The notes: generated by a model from the sequence alone, not told the origin. 64,000 bases of DNA from Streptomyces spororaveus (GCF_016755875.1 NZ_BNED01000005.1:5842001-5906000), one strand, 5' to 3'. Positions 7,853-18,414 are shown, counted from the first letter of the stretch. Numbers and translations are program-made.

Positions 7853-7885
7853 AAGACCCCCGGCCGTGAGGTCGGGGGTCTTTCG
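7853..7885. terminator. Bidirectional terminator
   Basis: AGACCCCCGGCC / GGTCGGGGGTCT stem lying between the converging DUF4352 and bL37 genes, with T-rich tail TTTCG on the plus side. Confidence 0.75.
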
Positions 7886-7887
7886 GG

Positions 7888-7962
7888 TCAGGCGTTGGGG
7901 CGCTTGCCGTGGTTGGCCTTCTTCTTCTTGCGGGCCCGGCGCTTGTTGCCTCGCTTAGCCAT
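7888..7962 (-). CDS. 50S ribosomal protein bL37 (24 aa)
   Basis: A 24-residue reading frame starting MAKRGNKRRARKKKK and ending ANHGKRPNA, with GGGAG seven nucleotides before the ATG. Extreme basicity and the conserved ANHGKRPN tail match bL37, the small actinobacterial large-subunit protein first seen in mycobacterial ribosome structures. Its size means routine gene calls miss it. Monocistronic, sharing a terminator with the converging gene. Confidence 0.92.
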   Translation of the reverse strand: MAKRGNKRRARKKKKANHGKRPNA

Positions 7963-8082
7963 GCTGGTCTCCCTTGTCGGCGACTCTCCATGCCTCGGTC
8001 AGTCTAGGTTCGGTGCGGTTCCTTCGCATTTGGAGGCGGACGCTCCCTTGGCCGGTGGTGGCCGGCGTGGGATCGTCGGGGG

Positions 8083-8727
8083 ATGGGCGAGCTCGCGTGG
8101 GGTGGGTTGGTCGTCGGCGTGGTCGCCGTGGCGCTGGCGCTGATGGAGCGGTCCCTGGGGGTGGGGTTCGAGCGGAAGCGGGACGAGGAGCGGGCGCGGC
8201 TGCTCGCGCACCTCGCCGAGCCGGGCGACGCCGACGGGCCGTCCGTCGTGCCCGGCGGGGGGAAGTTCCAGGACGTCGGCGGGATCCCGCACCCCGCGGC
8301 GCGGCTCGGCGACCGGCGGGACGACTTCACCCCGATCCTCGTCGAGTACTACGCCTACGGACTGACCCAGGCACGGAGCAGCTTTGTGACCAGCCAGCGG
8401 TTCGCCGGCGTCGGGGCGGCGATCCTGCTGGTCGGGGTCGCACTGGCCGTCTGGAAGGCCGAGGCCGACGGGGAGCTGTACCTGGGGATCGTCACGAGCG
8501 CGGCGGGGCTGGTCACCACCCTGATCGGGCAGCTCTTCCACCGGCGGGCCGACATCGCGCTCCGGCACATGGCCGACCAGACCGCCTCGCTGCGCGACGA
8601 CCGGCGGGCCGCCGAGACGACCCAGCAGGCCATCGAACTGCTCGACACGGTCGAGGACGCGGGGTTGAGGGCCCGCCTCCAAGCCGGTTTGATCATGAAA
8701 CTTTCCGGGGCCGAGCTGCCCCGGTAG
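8083..8727 (+). CDS. TRADD-N-associated membrane domain protein
   Basis: 214 residues. An N-terminal membrane helix (VVGVVAVALALM) and charged linker precede two helices (VGAAILLVGVALAVW near 110; GIVTSAAGLVTTLIGQLF near 135) and a soluble amphipathic tail. The YYAYGLTQARSSF lead-in and the HRRADIALRHMADQTASLRDDRR tail match the TRADD-N-associated two-helix membrane domain family. Those domains are linked by comparative genomics to conflict/NTPase systems, but here the gene stands alone, so its role is open. Confidence 0.72.
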   Translation: MGELAWGGLVVGVVAVALALMERSLGVGFERKRDEERARLLAHLAEPGDADGPSVVPGGGKFQDVGGIPHPAARLGDRRDDFTPILVEYYAYGLTQARSSFVTSQRFAGVGAAILLVGVALAVWKAEADGELYLGIVTSAAGLVTTLIGQLFHRRADIALRHMADQTASLRDDRRAAETTQQAIELLDTVEDAGLRARLQAGLIMKLSGAELPR

Positions 8728-8742
8728 CGGGATAGTAGGGGT

Positions 8743-8967
8743 ATGTGCCGCTCCATTAAGACCCTGCGCCCGCCCGCGATCCCCGAGAAGGCGACCGAGG
8801 AGGAGATCCGCGCCGCCGCCCTCCAGTACGTACGGAAGGTGTCCGGGTTCCGGGCGCCCGCCGCGCACAACCGCGAGGTGTTCGAAGCGGCGGTGGACGC
8901 CGTCGCCGAGGCCACCGCGGCCCTGCTCGACGGGGTACACGTACGGGGCCAGGCCGCCCCGGCCTGA
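8743..8967 (+). CDS. DUF2277 family protein
   Basis: 74 residues beginning MCRSIKTLRPP, the invariant opening of DUF2277, followed by the TEEEIRAAALQYVRKVSGFR helical segment. Starts 16 nt after the previous stop, probably co-transcribed. Function unknown. Confidence 0.88.
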   Translation: MCRSIKTLRPPAIPEKATEEEIRAAALQYVRKVSGFRAPAAHNREVFEAAVDAVAEATAALLDGVHVRGQAAPA

Positions 8968-8997
8968 CCCGGACCACGCCGACCAGGCCGACCAGGC

Positions 8998-9507
8998 CTA
9001 CGAGGCCGCCGCGCGGCGGCGCATCACCCACACTCCGGCGCCCAGCGCGCCCGCGGTGAGGGCGCCGCCGACGGCGATCTGCCCGGGGCTCATCGAACCG
9101 ATGCTGCCACCCGTACCACCCCGCGCCGCACCCAAGCTGACCTGCAGGGACAAGGTGACGCGCTCGCCGCCGGGGCCACCGCACTCGAAGACGACACGGT
9201 GCGCACCCGAGCTGGCGTTGTTGAAGACGGTGGCGCTGCCGATCAGGCTGGCGGCGGTCTGGTTGCCCGGGGTCAGCCGGGCCTCGCCGAAGGCGGTCGA
9301 GGTGACTCTGGCGACCTGCGTCCCGCAGCCCGTGACATTGAGCGCGACCCGGCCGCCCGGGGCGACGGCGGTGGGGGAGACGGTGGCGGAGGGGAAGGCG
9401 TACGCGAGGGTGGCGGGAGCGGCGGCAGCGGCGATGAGGGTCGCGGCCGCGACGGTCACCAGGCGGCGTGCTGCCGCGCGCGGTGCGGCGGGCGGTTTGG
9501 CGGGCAT
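8998..9507 (-). CDS. Secreted protein with C-terminal membrane anchor
   Basis: 169 residues. The signal peptide (RRLVTVAAATLIAAAAAPATLAYA) is followed by a beta-rich domain with two Cys (VTGCGTQ, FECGG). A Gly/Ser linker leads to a membrane helix (IAVGGALTAGALGAGVWVM) and basic RRR stop-transfer. The ATG at 9507 directly precedes the signal peptide. The disulfide-bonded outer domain resembles streptomycete cell-surface proteins; no function assigned. Confidence 0.72.
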   Translation of the reverse strand: MPAKPPAAPRAAARRLVTVAAATLIAAAAAPATLAYAFPSATVSPTAVAPGGRVALNVTGCGTQVARVTSTAFGEARLTPGNQTAASLIGSATVFNNASSGAHRVVFECGGPGGERVTLSLQVSLGAARGGTGGSIGSMSPGQIAVGGALTAGALGAGVWVMRRRAAAS

Positions 9508-9681
9508 GGAGAGGACTCCTCGGCTCGTCGAAACGGCGCGGCCGGGCCACGGATGTGAGGCGCATTCGGTTGCGCACCGTGCTGTGGACGCTAGGAGCCC
9601 AGCCCGGGAGCGGCGATCGGGGCCGGGTGAACGGGTGAGCCACTGCTCCACCCGGGGGAGCGCCGGGGAAAGCGGAGCCGC

Positions 9682-10308
9682 CTACGCCGCGGCCGGCGGC
9701 GGGCGGCGGACGAGGAACGCCGCCAGTGCGCCCGCGGCGAAGAGGGCGACCACCGACAGCGCGGTGCCCAGCCACTGGGTGCCCAGCCACTGCGTACCGA
9801 AGTAGCCGAGAGCCACGCTGTAACCGGCCCAGGCCATGCCCGCCAGGACGGACCAGGGCAGGAACTCCGCCACCTTGCGCTGGGTCTTGCCCGCGCCCAG
9901 GGACACCACCGAGCGTCCGGCCGGGGCGAAGCGGGCGATGACCACCAGGGCGCCGCCGCCGCGCGCCAGAGCCGTGCCGAGGCGCTCATGGGCCCGGGTC
10001 AGCCGGCGGGAGCGGGCGATCGCCCGGTCCAGCCGGGCACCGCCGCGCCGGGCCAGCCTGAACGCGGCCATGTCGCCCAGCACCGAGGCGGTCGTGGCGA
10101 TCACGAGCAGGAGCAGGATGTCCGGCACCTGCTCGGGTACCGGCACCGGCACCGGGCCCGCCGCGCCGGCGGCCGCCGCGGCCGCCGCCGCAGTGATCAC
10201 AAGCACCCCGCTCGGGAGCACCGGGAGGAAGACGTCGAGCACGATGGACACCGCCACGAGGGCGTAGATCCATGGGCTCGCGGTCAGCGATCCCAGCGTC
10301 TCAAACAA
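9682..10308 (-). CDS. DedA family membrane protein
   Basis: 208 residues of the SNARE-associated/VTT fold. DVFLPVLPSG near residue 25 and the cytoplasmic RFAPAGRSVVSLGAG segment near 125 are the DedA re-entrant/arginine signatures. DedA proteins are thought to flip undecaprenyl-phosphate or phospholipids. Starts at TTG with GGGGAG upstream. A GTQWL five-residue tandem duplication sits near residue 175, and a poly-Ala run near 40 is encoded by GCC/GCG slippage-prone repeats. Confidence 0.82.
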   Translation of the reverse strand: MFETLGSLTASPWIYALVAVSIVLDVFLPVLPSGVLVITAAAAAAAAGAAGPVPVPVPEQVPDILLLLVIATTASVLGDMAAFRLARRGGARLDRAIARSRRLTRAHERLGTALARGGGALVVIARFAPAGRSVVSLGAGKTQRKVAEFLPWSVLAGMAWAGYSVALGYFGTQWLGTQWLGTALSVVALFAAGALAAFLVRRPPPAAA

Positions 10309-10552
10309 AACGGGACTCCCCAGTCCGGTTGACGTGCGGCGGCACGATGCGCCGCGACGTCGCGGGGAGCGGCAGGAGCGGCTTGACAGCCAGACAGCGT
10401 ACGCCCGGCGTTCACACCCTGGATCCCCGGGGCGCCCGCCCGGCGCGCCCGGCCCGCCCGGCAGGGACGTCCGGCGGAGACGTCCGCCCGGGCCCCCCGC
10501 ACCGCCGGGACGCCGAGTCCAGCCCCCCGTACCGCCGGGGCCGGCGCTCCCG

Positions 10553-12211
<1,659 letters not shown>

Positions 12212-12305
12212 GCAACTCCCCCTCCTCCGTAGCCCCTTCGATCACGGTACGACGGGTGGGGGGAGCCACGCCTCCCCCTGACGGGGGAAAGATCGGCCGG
12301 CTTGG

Positions 12306-12959
12306 TCAGCAGCCGTTCAGGATGTTGACCAGGGCCGTCTTCTCGCCGGAGTCCATGCTCAGGGCGTAGTACTGCTTCACGTTGACCCACATCCGTGCGT
12401 ACGTGCAACGGTAGGCCGTCCGCGAGGGCAGCCACTTGCCGGGGTCGAGGTCCCCCTTGGCCTGGTTGACGTTGTCGGTGACCGCGATGAGCTGCGGGCG
12501 GGTGAGGTCGTTGGCGAACTGCTGGCGCTTGCTCGTGGTCCAGGAGTTGGCACCGGAACGCCAGGCCTCGGCGAGCGGAACGACGTGGTCGATGTCGAGG
12601 TCGGAGGCGGCGGTCCAGGTGGCGCCGTCGTACTCGGAGTACCAGCTGCCGCTCACCGCGGCGCAGGCGGAGTCCTGGACGACATTGACGCCGTCCCGCT
12701 TGAGGACGGTCTCGCGGGTGTTGCAGCTGCCGGAGACGGTGCTCCAGTGCGGGAAGAGGTCGCGGCTGTAGCCGCTGGTGGACCCCTCGGTCTTCGGGGT
12801 GACCGTCGCCAGGTAGGCGCGGGCGGCCGAGGCGCTGATGGGGGTGGGCGGGGCGGCCTGGGCGGCGGGAGCGTTGAGCAGGGAGGTCAGTGCGGCGAGT
12901 GCAGCTGCTGACGCGAGCACGCCAATTCGACGCGCGTAGATGCTGGGTATGAGTGCCAT
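12306..12959 (-). CDS. Secreted HNH endonuclease family protein
   Basis: 217 residues. A signal peptide (LASAAALAALTSLLNAPAAQAA) leads a mature GmrSD-C-like HNH nuclease (DUF1524): DLDIDHVVPLAEAW supplies the DH of the motif, with the second half around LTRPQLIAVTDNVNQAKGDLDPGKWLP. Two or three disulfide-capable Cys pairs (SCNTRE, DSACAA, YRCTY, LNGC) fit extracellular life. Probably a secreted nuclease for nucleic acid scavenging. Start chosen at 12959, immediately before the signal sequence. Confidence 0.88.
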   Translation of the reverse strand: MALIPSIYARRIGVLASAAALAALTSLLNAPAAQAAPPTPISASAARAYLATVTPKTEGSTSGYSRDLFPHWSTVSGSCNTRETVLKRDGVNVVQDSACAAVSGSWYSEYDGATWTAASDLDIDHVVPLAEAWRSGANSWTTSKRQQFANDLTRPQLIAVTDNVNQAKGDLDPGKWLPSRTAYRCTYARMWVNVKQYYALSMDSGEKTALVNILNGC

Positions 12960-13237
12960 GAGGGGCTCCCTGGGTGCGGGGGGTGTGGCCGTGCAGCCCC
13001 GGCGGGGCGTGGCCATCGTGGCGGCGCCGGGTATCGCGGGGATGGGCGCCAGGTGACAGCCTGGCGACATGAGCACGTCACATCAAGTCGCTCAACGTCC
13101 CGGATTTAATCGGAAGTTGACATTCCGCGACCGCGGGAGGGCATGAAGGCGCCGCCGGAGGCGACGCGGGGCGACCCGAGGCGGGACCAAAGACCCATTC
13201 CGGCCCACCGGGGGCGTCGCGTACTCTGATCGGAGCA

Positions 13238-13345
13238 GAAGGGGAGTAGCTCTTCGCCGGACCGTCGACATACTGCTGGGTCACCCCAGCCGGCGCCCGG
13301 AGGCAGGCCGCTGACAGCGGTCGGCCAGCGAGACCTTCGGCCGCA
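13238..13345 (+). promoter_or_regulatory. yybP-ykoY manganese riboswitch
   Basis: The two conserved strands of this class are present and correctly ordered: AGAAGGGGAGTAGCTC at 13238-13252, then CGTCGACATACTG, and GCGAGACCTTCGGCC at 13329-13343. AAGGGGAG/GAGACCTT pair to close the junction, with two hairpins in between. It sits about 140 nt upstream of a TMEM165/GDT1 cation exporter, a known partner, which fits Mn2+-activated expression. Confidence 0.9.
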
Positions 13346-13481
13346 GTGTCCTGTTCCGCGCAGGCGCGTTTCGCACGCGCACGCGCAAGCCAGGGCGCCG
13401 CCGAGCCGAAGCGATCCCTGACACAGCCCAGGTCTCTCGGTCCCGATGGCGTCCTGCCCGACCGATCGAGGTTTCACCCCC

Positions 13482-14063
13482 GTGTTCAGCTTCAGCATCA
13501 CGGCGATCGCCTTCGGCGTCGTCTTCCTTGCCGAACTCCCCGACAAGACGGCCCTCGCCGGCCTGATGCTCGGCACGCGCTACCGCGCCTCCTACGTCTT
13601 CGCAGGCGTCGCCGCCGCCTTTGCCGTACACGTCGCACTCGCCATCGCCGCAGGCAGCGTCCTCACGCTGCTCCCGCACCGGCTCGTCCAGGCCGTAGTC
13701 GGCATCCTCTTCCTCCTGGGAGCGGCCATGCTGCTCCTGAAGAAGGACGACGGCGACGAGGAGGTCAAGCCGCCCGCCGACCAGTCTTTCTGGAAGGTCT
13801 CCGGGGCGGGCTTCATGCTCATCCTGGTGGCGGAGTTCGGTGACCTGACCCAGATCATGACCGCCAACCTCGCCGCCCGGTACGACGACCCCGTCTCCGT
13901 CGGCATCGGCGCCGTGCTCGCGCTGTGGGCCGTCGCGGGCATCGGCATCCTGGGTGGTCGCACCCTGATGAAGTACGTGCCGCTGCGGCTGATAACCAAG
14001 ATCGCGGCGGCCGTGATGGCCGCACTGGCCGCGTTCTCGCTGTACGAGGCGATCGCGGGCTGA
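13482..14063 (+). CDS. TMEM165/GDT1 family Mn2+ (Ca2+) exporter
   Basis: 193 residues, six membrane helices in two homologous halves carrying the paired signature motifs: FLAELPDKTAL in the first and LVAEFGDLTQI in the second (family consensus E-x-G-D-[KR]-T). The GTG at 13482 starts next to helix one; an ATG at 13446 would add 12 polar residues. Control by the upstream manganese riboswitch makes Mn2+ export the likely job. Confidence 0.9.
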   Translation: MFSFSITAIAFGVVFLAELPDKTALAGLMLGTRYRASYVFAGVAAAFAVHVALAIAAGSVLTLLPHRLVQAVVGILFLLGAAMLLLKKDDGDEEVKPPADQSFWKVSGAGFMLILVAEFGDLTQIMTANLAARYDDPVSVGIGAVLALWAVAGIGILGGRTLMKYVPLRLITKIAAAVMAALAAFSLYEAIAG

Positions 14064-14133
14064 CGCGCCGGAGGCGCGGGCCGCGGAGGCGGCGGATATT
14101 TCCTTGCGGGAGGCGAACGTACAGGTCAGGCTC

Positions 14134-14853
14134 ATGCGCGTGACCGACATCGCTGCCTCCACCGGCCCCTTCGTCCGCCCATCCGTCCGCCCCTCCATCA
14201 GCCCTTTCACCGAGCCGGTGCCCATGCCGGGGCCGGTGCCGGTGCGCGTGTCTGCGGGTGCGGCTGCGGGCGAGGCCGCGTCGTCGGCCGTGTCCGCCGA
14301 GGACCGGCAGTTCGGCTGGTCCAACATGTTCGTCCACCCCGACGAGGACACCCGGACCGACGGCGGTTTCCAGGGCGAGCGTGCCGTACTCGCCGGCTAC
14401 CTCCGCGACCAGCGCCTGACGCTGGAGCTCAAGTGCGCGGGCCTCGACGCGGAAGCCCTGGCACGGCGCTCGGTGGAACCCTCCAACCTGTCCCTGCTGG
14501 GCCTCGTACGCCACCTCGCGGGCGTCGAGCAGTACTGGTTCCGACAGGTCATGGCGGGCCAGCGGATACGCCGGCACTACCGCTCGGAGGAGGATCCCGC
14601 GGGAGAGTTCACCGGCGCAGTGCCCGACCCCCAGGTCGTCGCGGACGCGTGGGCCACCTGGCGCGCCGAGGTCGCCTTCGCGGAACAACTGGTCGCGGAA
14701 GCCCCCGACCTGGACGTCGCGGGTGACAGCGGACACGGCGACGAGCCGATGGAACTCCGCGAGGTCCTGGTCCACATGATCGAGGAATACGCCCGCCACA
14801 ACGGCCACGCGGACTTCCTGCGGGAATGCATCGACGGCCGAGTGGGGCAGTAG
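14134..14853 (+). CDS. DinB family (DUF664) protein
   Basis: The C-terminal ~165 residues are a DinB four-helix bundle: RTDGGFQGERAVLAGYL, SLLGLVRHLAGVEQYWFR with the first His ligand, and MIEEYARHNGHADFLRE with the last two. The family includes mycothiol-dependent metalloenzymes. The first ~65 residues are Pro/Ser low complexity and may not be translated: ATG 14326 (175 aa) gives the usual length but no ribosome site is obvious at either start. Confidence 0.75.
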   Translation: MRVTDIAASTGPFVRPSVRPSISPFTEPVPMPGPVPVRVSAGAAAGEAASSAVSAEDRQFGWSNMFVHPDEDTRTDGGFQGERAVLAGYLRDQRLTLELKCAGLDAEALARRSVEPSNLSLLGLVRHLAGVEQYWFRQVMAGQRIRRHYRSEEDPAGEFTGAVPDPQVVADAWATWRAEVAFAEQLVAEAPDLDVAGDSGHGDEPMELREVLVHMIEEYARHNGHADFLRECIDGRVGQ

Positions 14854-15006
14854 CCGGCGGCTCCGCGCGGGGCGGGGCGGCGGGGCGGTGGCTCCGGTGT
14901 GCGGGAGTCGGGCGGGCGGGTCCGGGACTGGGGGTGGAGGCTTCGGGAGGGGGAAGCCACCCCGACCGGAGCGGGAACTCTGGGCGGCGGCTGCGGAGGG
15001 CGGGAG

Positions 15007-16327
15007 CTGCTCATTCGGTGGTCAGTGATGTGTATGGGGGTTTCCCGTCAGTCTCATCGTCTCTCCGTGTCGGGCCGGTCCCTCAAGGGCGCTCGTTCCT
15101 CGCGTCGCTTCGCGATGGCCTGACGGCCACCCTTGACCGACCGTCCCGCCCCGGAAATCCGAAGACTGCCGAGAAGCCCCCAAAAGAACGAGCCGGTCCA
15201 GGCTCTAAGGGACGGGGTGGTCGGAGATGCCCTGCCCGGACGGGGGTGGGGACGACCGACAGGCGGGGCCCATGACAGCCGCCGCCCGTGTCGGGGAAGC
15301 GCACCAATTCGCTACGCGCTCCCCATCTCTCAGCGTCCGACGACCGTCCTGGGCTGGACATAGGCCGCCCACGACCTCGCATCTACCCTCGACCTGTGTC
15401 CGACGACCGGCCGGGGCTGCTTATAAGCCGCCCACCATCCACGGGGTTCTTCGAGACTGCGCCCGGCGGCCGGTTTGGGGCTGGTGAGAGCCGCTGAGAG
15501 GGGCTGACGGCTGAGAGCTCCGGTATTCGGTCGTGGAACCGGGTCAGCGCGAGTGTGACACCACAAACCCATCACCAAATGAGGGCAATCAGGGCAAACT
15601 GCCTTCCCTCTGGGCTTCCCACATGCGCTGACCCCAATCCACGACGAAATAGCCGCAGTCCCAAGCCCTTTCACCCCGTGCAGGCGTCAGACGCCGTCGA
15701 TGAGGACATCCGATGCGCCTGGGCGCGCGGACCGGCCGTCGGTCGCCACCAGCGGGGAGCGACCAGGGGGTGTGGGCGGCCATTGCCGGCCGCAGATGAT
15801 CGCCGGTCGCGGCAAGGAGAAGTGCGTGGGTGGTGGGCGGCTTCTACCCGGCCGTAGACGGTCGTCGGGCGCAGGTCGAGTATCGGATGGAGGTCGTGGG
15901 CGGCGTACGCCCAGCCCAGGACGGTCGACGGCCGCAGGTTGAGCGTGGGATCGGGGTCGTGGGCGGTCTATGTCCAGCCCAGGACGGTCGTCGGACGCTG
16001 AGATGTGGGGAGCGCGTAGCGATTGGTCGCGCTTCCCCGGTCCGGGTCGGGGTCTGGATGGGCCCCGCCTCGGGAACGTGCCCACCCGGGACCGGGCAGG
16101 GGGTCTCTGGCCGCCCCGTCCTGATCCTTGAGTGCCCGGCTCGTTCTTTTGGGGGGCTTCTCGGCAGTCTTCGGATTTCCGGGGCGGGACGGTCGGTCAA
16201 GGGTGGCCGAAGGCCATCGCGAAGCGACGCGAGGAACGAGCGCCCTTGAGGGACCGGCACGACACGGAGAGACGATGAGACTGACGGGAAACCCCCATAC
16301 GCCACTCTGGCCACCGACTGAGCGGCT
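15007..16327. repeat. Giant palindromic repeat element A
   Basis: The entire 1.8 kb between converging genes (14853 and 16643) lacks a credible gene. From 15007 to 16327 it is one large imperfect inverted repeat. The outer arms (15007-15210 and reverse complement of 16125-16327) are near-identical, starting at GTGTATGGGGGTTTCCCG. The arms then carry 63-bp tandem units (two left, at 15334 and 15397; at least three right, ending at 15871, 15934 and 15997) and close on a 128-nt apex hairpin (15524-15651). A homologous element lies at 38777-40207. GC-rich flanks 14854-15006 and 16328-16642 contain further GGGCGGCGGCTCCGG-like repeats. Confidence 0.88.
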
Positions 16328-16642
16328 ACCGCTCTTCGGAGCCCGCTCCAGGACTCGGAACCGGGTCAGCAGGCTTCCGTAGGTCGGAGCCGCCGCCCAG
16401 GAGTCCGACTCTGCCCGACGGGGCCCTGCATGCGAAGCCGCCGCTGCACCTGCCGGCTTCGGGCAGTCGGGTTCCGCTGCCCGGAGCCGCCGCCCTGGCG
16501 CTGCGTTCCGCCCGGTCGGCTGCCGCCGTCCCGTGCCGCCGCCCGGCCTCGTAGCCTGCCCGGGCGGCGCCCGCGTACCGGAGCCGCCGTCCCAGGGGCA
16601 TGGCTCCGCCCGGCCTGGCTGCGTACCCCCGTGGGGGCGGCG

Positions 16643-17326
16643 TCAGGCCGCCGACTGGAGTGTGATGGTGATCGAGCCGTCCGGGGTGGTGGTGACGTGC
16701 AGTGCCGTCAGGTCCGGGACGTGGGCCGTCGGGGCGTGGGCGGCAGCTCGGGGGCCCACGCCGATGACGCGCATGCCCGCCGCCCGGCCCGCGGTGATGC
16801 CCGCGGCCGAGTCCTCGAAGACGATGCAGTCGGCCGGGTCCACACCCAGTGCGGCGGCGCCCATGAGGAAGCCCTCGGGGTCGGGCTTGCTGGCCTGGAC
16901 GGACTCGGCCGTGACCCGTATCTCGGGCATCGGCAGGGCGGCGGCGGTCATCCGGGCCGTGGCCAGGGCGGTGTCGGCGGAGGTGACGAGGGCGTGGGGC
17001 AGACCGTCGAGCGCGGCCATGAACTCCGGGGCGCCCGCGACCGGGATCACGCCATCGGTGTCCGCCGTTTCACGGGCCAGCATCACCGCGTTCTCGGCGT
17101 GGTTGACCTCCATGGGCCGGTCCGGCAGGAGGACGGCCATGGTGGCGTAGCCCTGGCGGCCGTGCACCACCTTCATCGCTTCCTGTGGGTCCAGCCCGTG
17201 GGAGACCGCCCAGTCGCGCCAGCAGCGTTCGACCACCGCGTCGGAGTTGACGATCGTGCCGTCCATGTCCAGGAGCAGGGCCTTGGCGGTGAGGGCGACG
17301 GGTGCGGTGGTGGTGCTGGCCGGCAT
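16643..17326 (-). CDS. HAD-IA phosphatase (sugar-phosphatase-like)
   Basis: 227 residues with all HAD motifs: LLDMDGTIVNSD (nucleophile D), ALVTSADTAL (motif II), KPDPEGF (motif III Lys) and IVFEDSAAGI (motif IV). A cap of about 70 residues after motif I puts it with beta-phosphoglucomutase/DL-glycerol-3-phosphatase-like enzymes. Start at ATG 17326; an upstream start at 17401 would translate through a terminator hairpin. Cytoplasmic; substrate unresolved. Confidence 0.83.
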   Translation of the reverse strand: MPASTTTAPVALTAKALLLDMDGTIVNSDAVVERCWRDWAVSHGLDPQEAMKVVHGRQGYATMAVLLPDRPMEVNHAENAVMLARETADTDGVIPVAGAPEFMAALDGLPHALVTSADTALATARMTAAALPMPEIRVTAESVQASKPDPEGFLMGAAALGVDPADCIVFEDSAAGITAGRAAGMRVIGVGPRAAAHAPTAHVPDLTALHVTTTPDGSITITLQSAA

Positions 17327-17357
17327 CGGCGGGGCTCCAGACGGGGCGGGAAAAAGA

Positions 17358-17405
17358 ACAAGTGGTTCCGTCCACCGGTCAGGGAATGAGGACGGAACCA
17401 CTTTG
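17358..17405 (-). terminator. Intrinsic terminator of 17461 gene
   Basis: Perfect 14-bp stem AAGTGGTTCCGTCC / GGACGGAACCACTT. On the minus strand it is followed by GTTCTTTTTCCC. Placed 55 nt past the stop of the peptidoglycan-binding protein gene. Confidence 0.85.
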
Positions 17406-17460
17406 TTCCTTCACGATACAAAACAAAGGGCGGTCCGCGCCACCAGCGGACATGTGACGC

Positions 17461-18414
17461 TTATCCCTCCAGAGCCTTGCGGGTCACCGGCCCGTAGAAG
17501 CCCCACTCCTGATCGTCGATCCCTCTGTCGTACTGGAACTCCGACACGGCGTCCTCCACGCGCCCGTCGAACCGGCCGTTGATCCTGCCCCGGTAGAGGC
17601 CCTGTGCCGCCAGCAGACGCTGGAGCTTCTCCACCTCCGAACCCGTGTCCCCGTGCCGCAGCGTCGGGGCCTGCGGCGTGGGCGGCGGGCTGGAGGAGCG
17701 GATCGCGCTCGGGGAGGGGCTGGGCGACGGGGGCGCCGAGGTGCGGGACGCGCTCGGCGAAGGAGACGGGGACGCCGACTTCGAGGCGCTCGGCGACGGG
17801 GAGGCCGAGTGGGACGGGCCGCCCTTGCTCGGGGACGGGCTCGCGGAAGGCGCGGCCGGGGCGGCGCTCGTCACGGGCGCCGACGCCTTCGCGTCCATCA
17901 GCACGGCGTCGTTCTCGGCGGCACTCGGCAGCGCCCACACCGCCACGGCCGTCCCGCTGAGGGCGACCGCCGCCGCGGCGCCGATCAGCAGCGCGAGTGG
18001 CTTTCGGGAGGAGGGGCCGGTTCGCTTCTCCGGGCCCCCGCCCCCGCCCCCACCCCCTCCCGTTTCGCCGTTGTACGTGTGGCCCGCCGCCGGGACCGCA
18101 CGGAGCTGGACCGTCTCGGCCGGGTTCGGCGCGTACGCGGGCCCGGCAGGCCCGGCGGGCCATGGTCCGTCCTGCGGCTGCACGGGTATGCCGTACGCCG
18201 GGGTGTCGTCCTGCGCCGGCACCGGTACGGGCGCGGGGCGCGGGTCCGGGGCCACCGCGCCGGAGACCGGCTGCGGGGACACCGGGGCGTCCGGCTCGCC
18301 GGGGTCGGGCAGGGTCACGTACGGGCGGATGCGCAAGGGGTTGAAACCCACACCCGGCACGCACCCGCAGCCGACGCCGGCGGCGCCGCATTCTGGACAG
18401 TGCTGACGGCTCAC
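17461..18414 (-). CDS. Membrane protein with C-terminal peptidoglycan-binding domain
   Basis: 317 residues. The N-terminal zinc-ribbon-like CPECGAAGVGCGC is followed by a Pro-rich cytoplasmic stretch and a polyglycine run. One membrane helix (LALLIGAAAAVALSGTAVAVWAL) precedes a long Ser/Pro (PSPS) extracellular spacer and a PG_binding_1 domain (LRHGDTGSEVEKLQRLLAAQGLY...). It probably tethers the membrane to the cell wall and may sense it. GTG start with GGGAGGGAG ribosome site. Confidence 0.85.
   Translation of the reverse strand: MSRQHCPECGAAGVGCGCVPGVGFNPLRIRPYVTLPDPGEPDAPVSPQPVSGAVAPDPRPAPVPVPAQDDTPAYGIPVQPQDGPWPAGPAGPAYAPNPAETVQLRAVPAAGHTYNGETGGGGGGGGGPEKRTGPSSRKPLALLIGAAAAVALSGTAVAVWALPSAAENDAVLMDAKASAPVTSAAPAAPSASPSPSKGGPSHSASPSPSASKSASPSPSPSASRTSAPPSPSPSPSAIRSSSPPPTPQAPTLRHGDTGSEVEKLQRLLAAQGLYRGRINGRFDGRVEDAVSEFQYDRGIDDQEWGFYGPVTRKALEG

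Noticed and set aside
14826..16382. Several 75-160 codon open frames in element A (and the matching ones in 38659-40204)
   Set aside because: The same DNA is open on both strands, the copies differ by 1-nt indels that shift frames, there is no ribosome site, and the peptides are Arg/Pro-rich without a domain.
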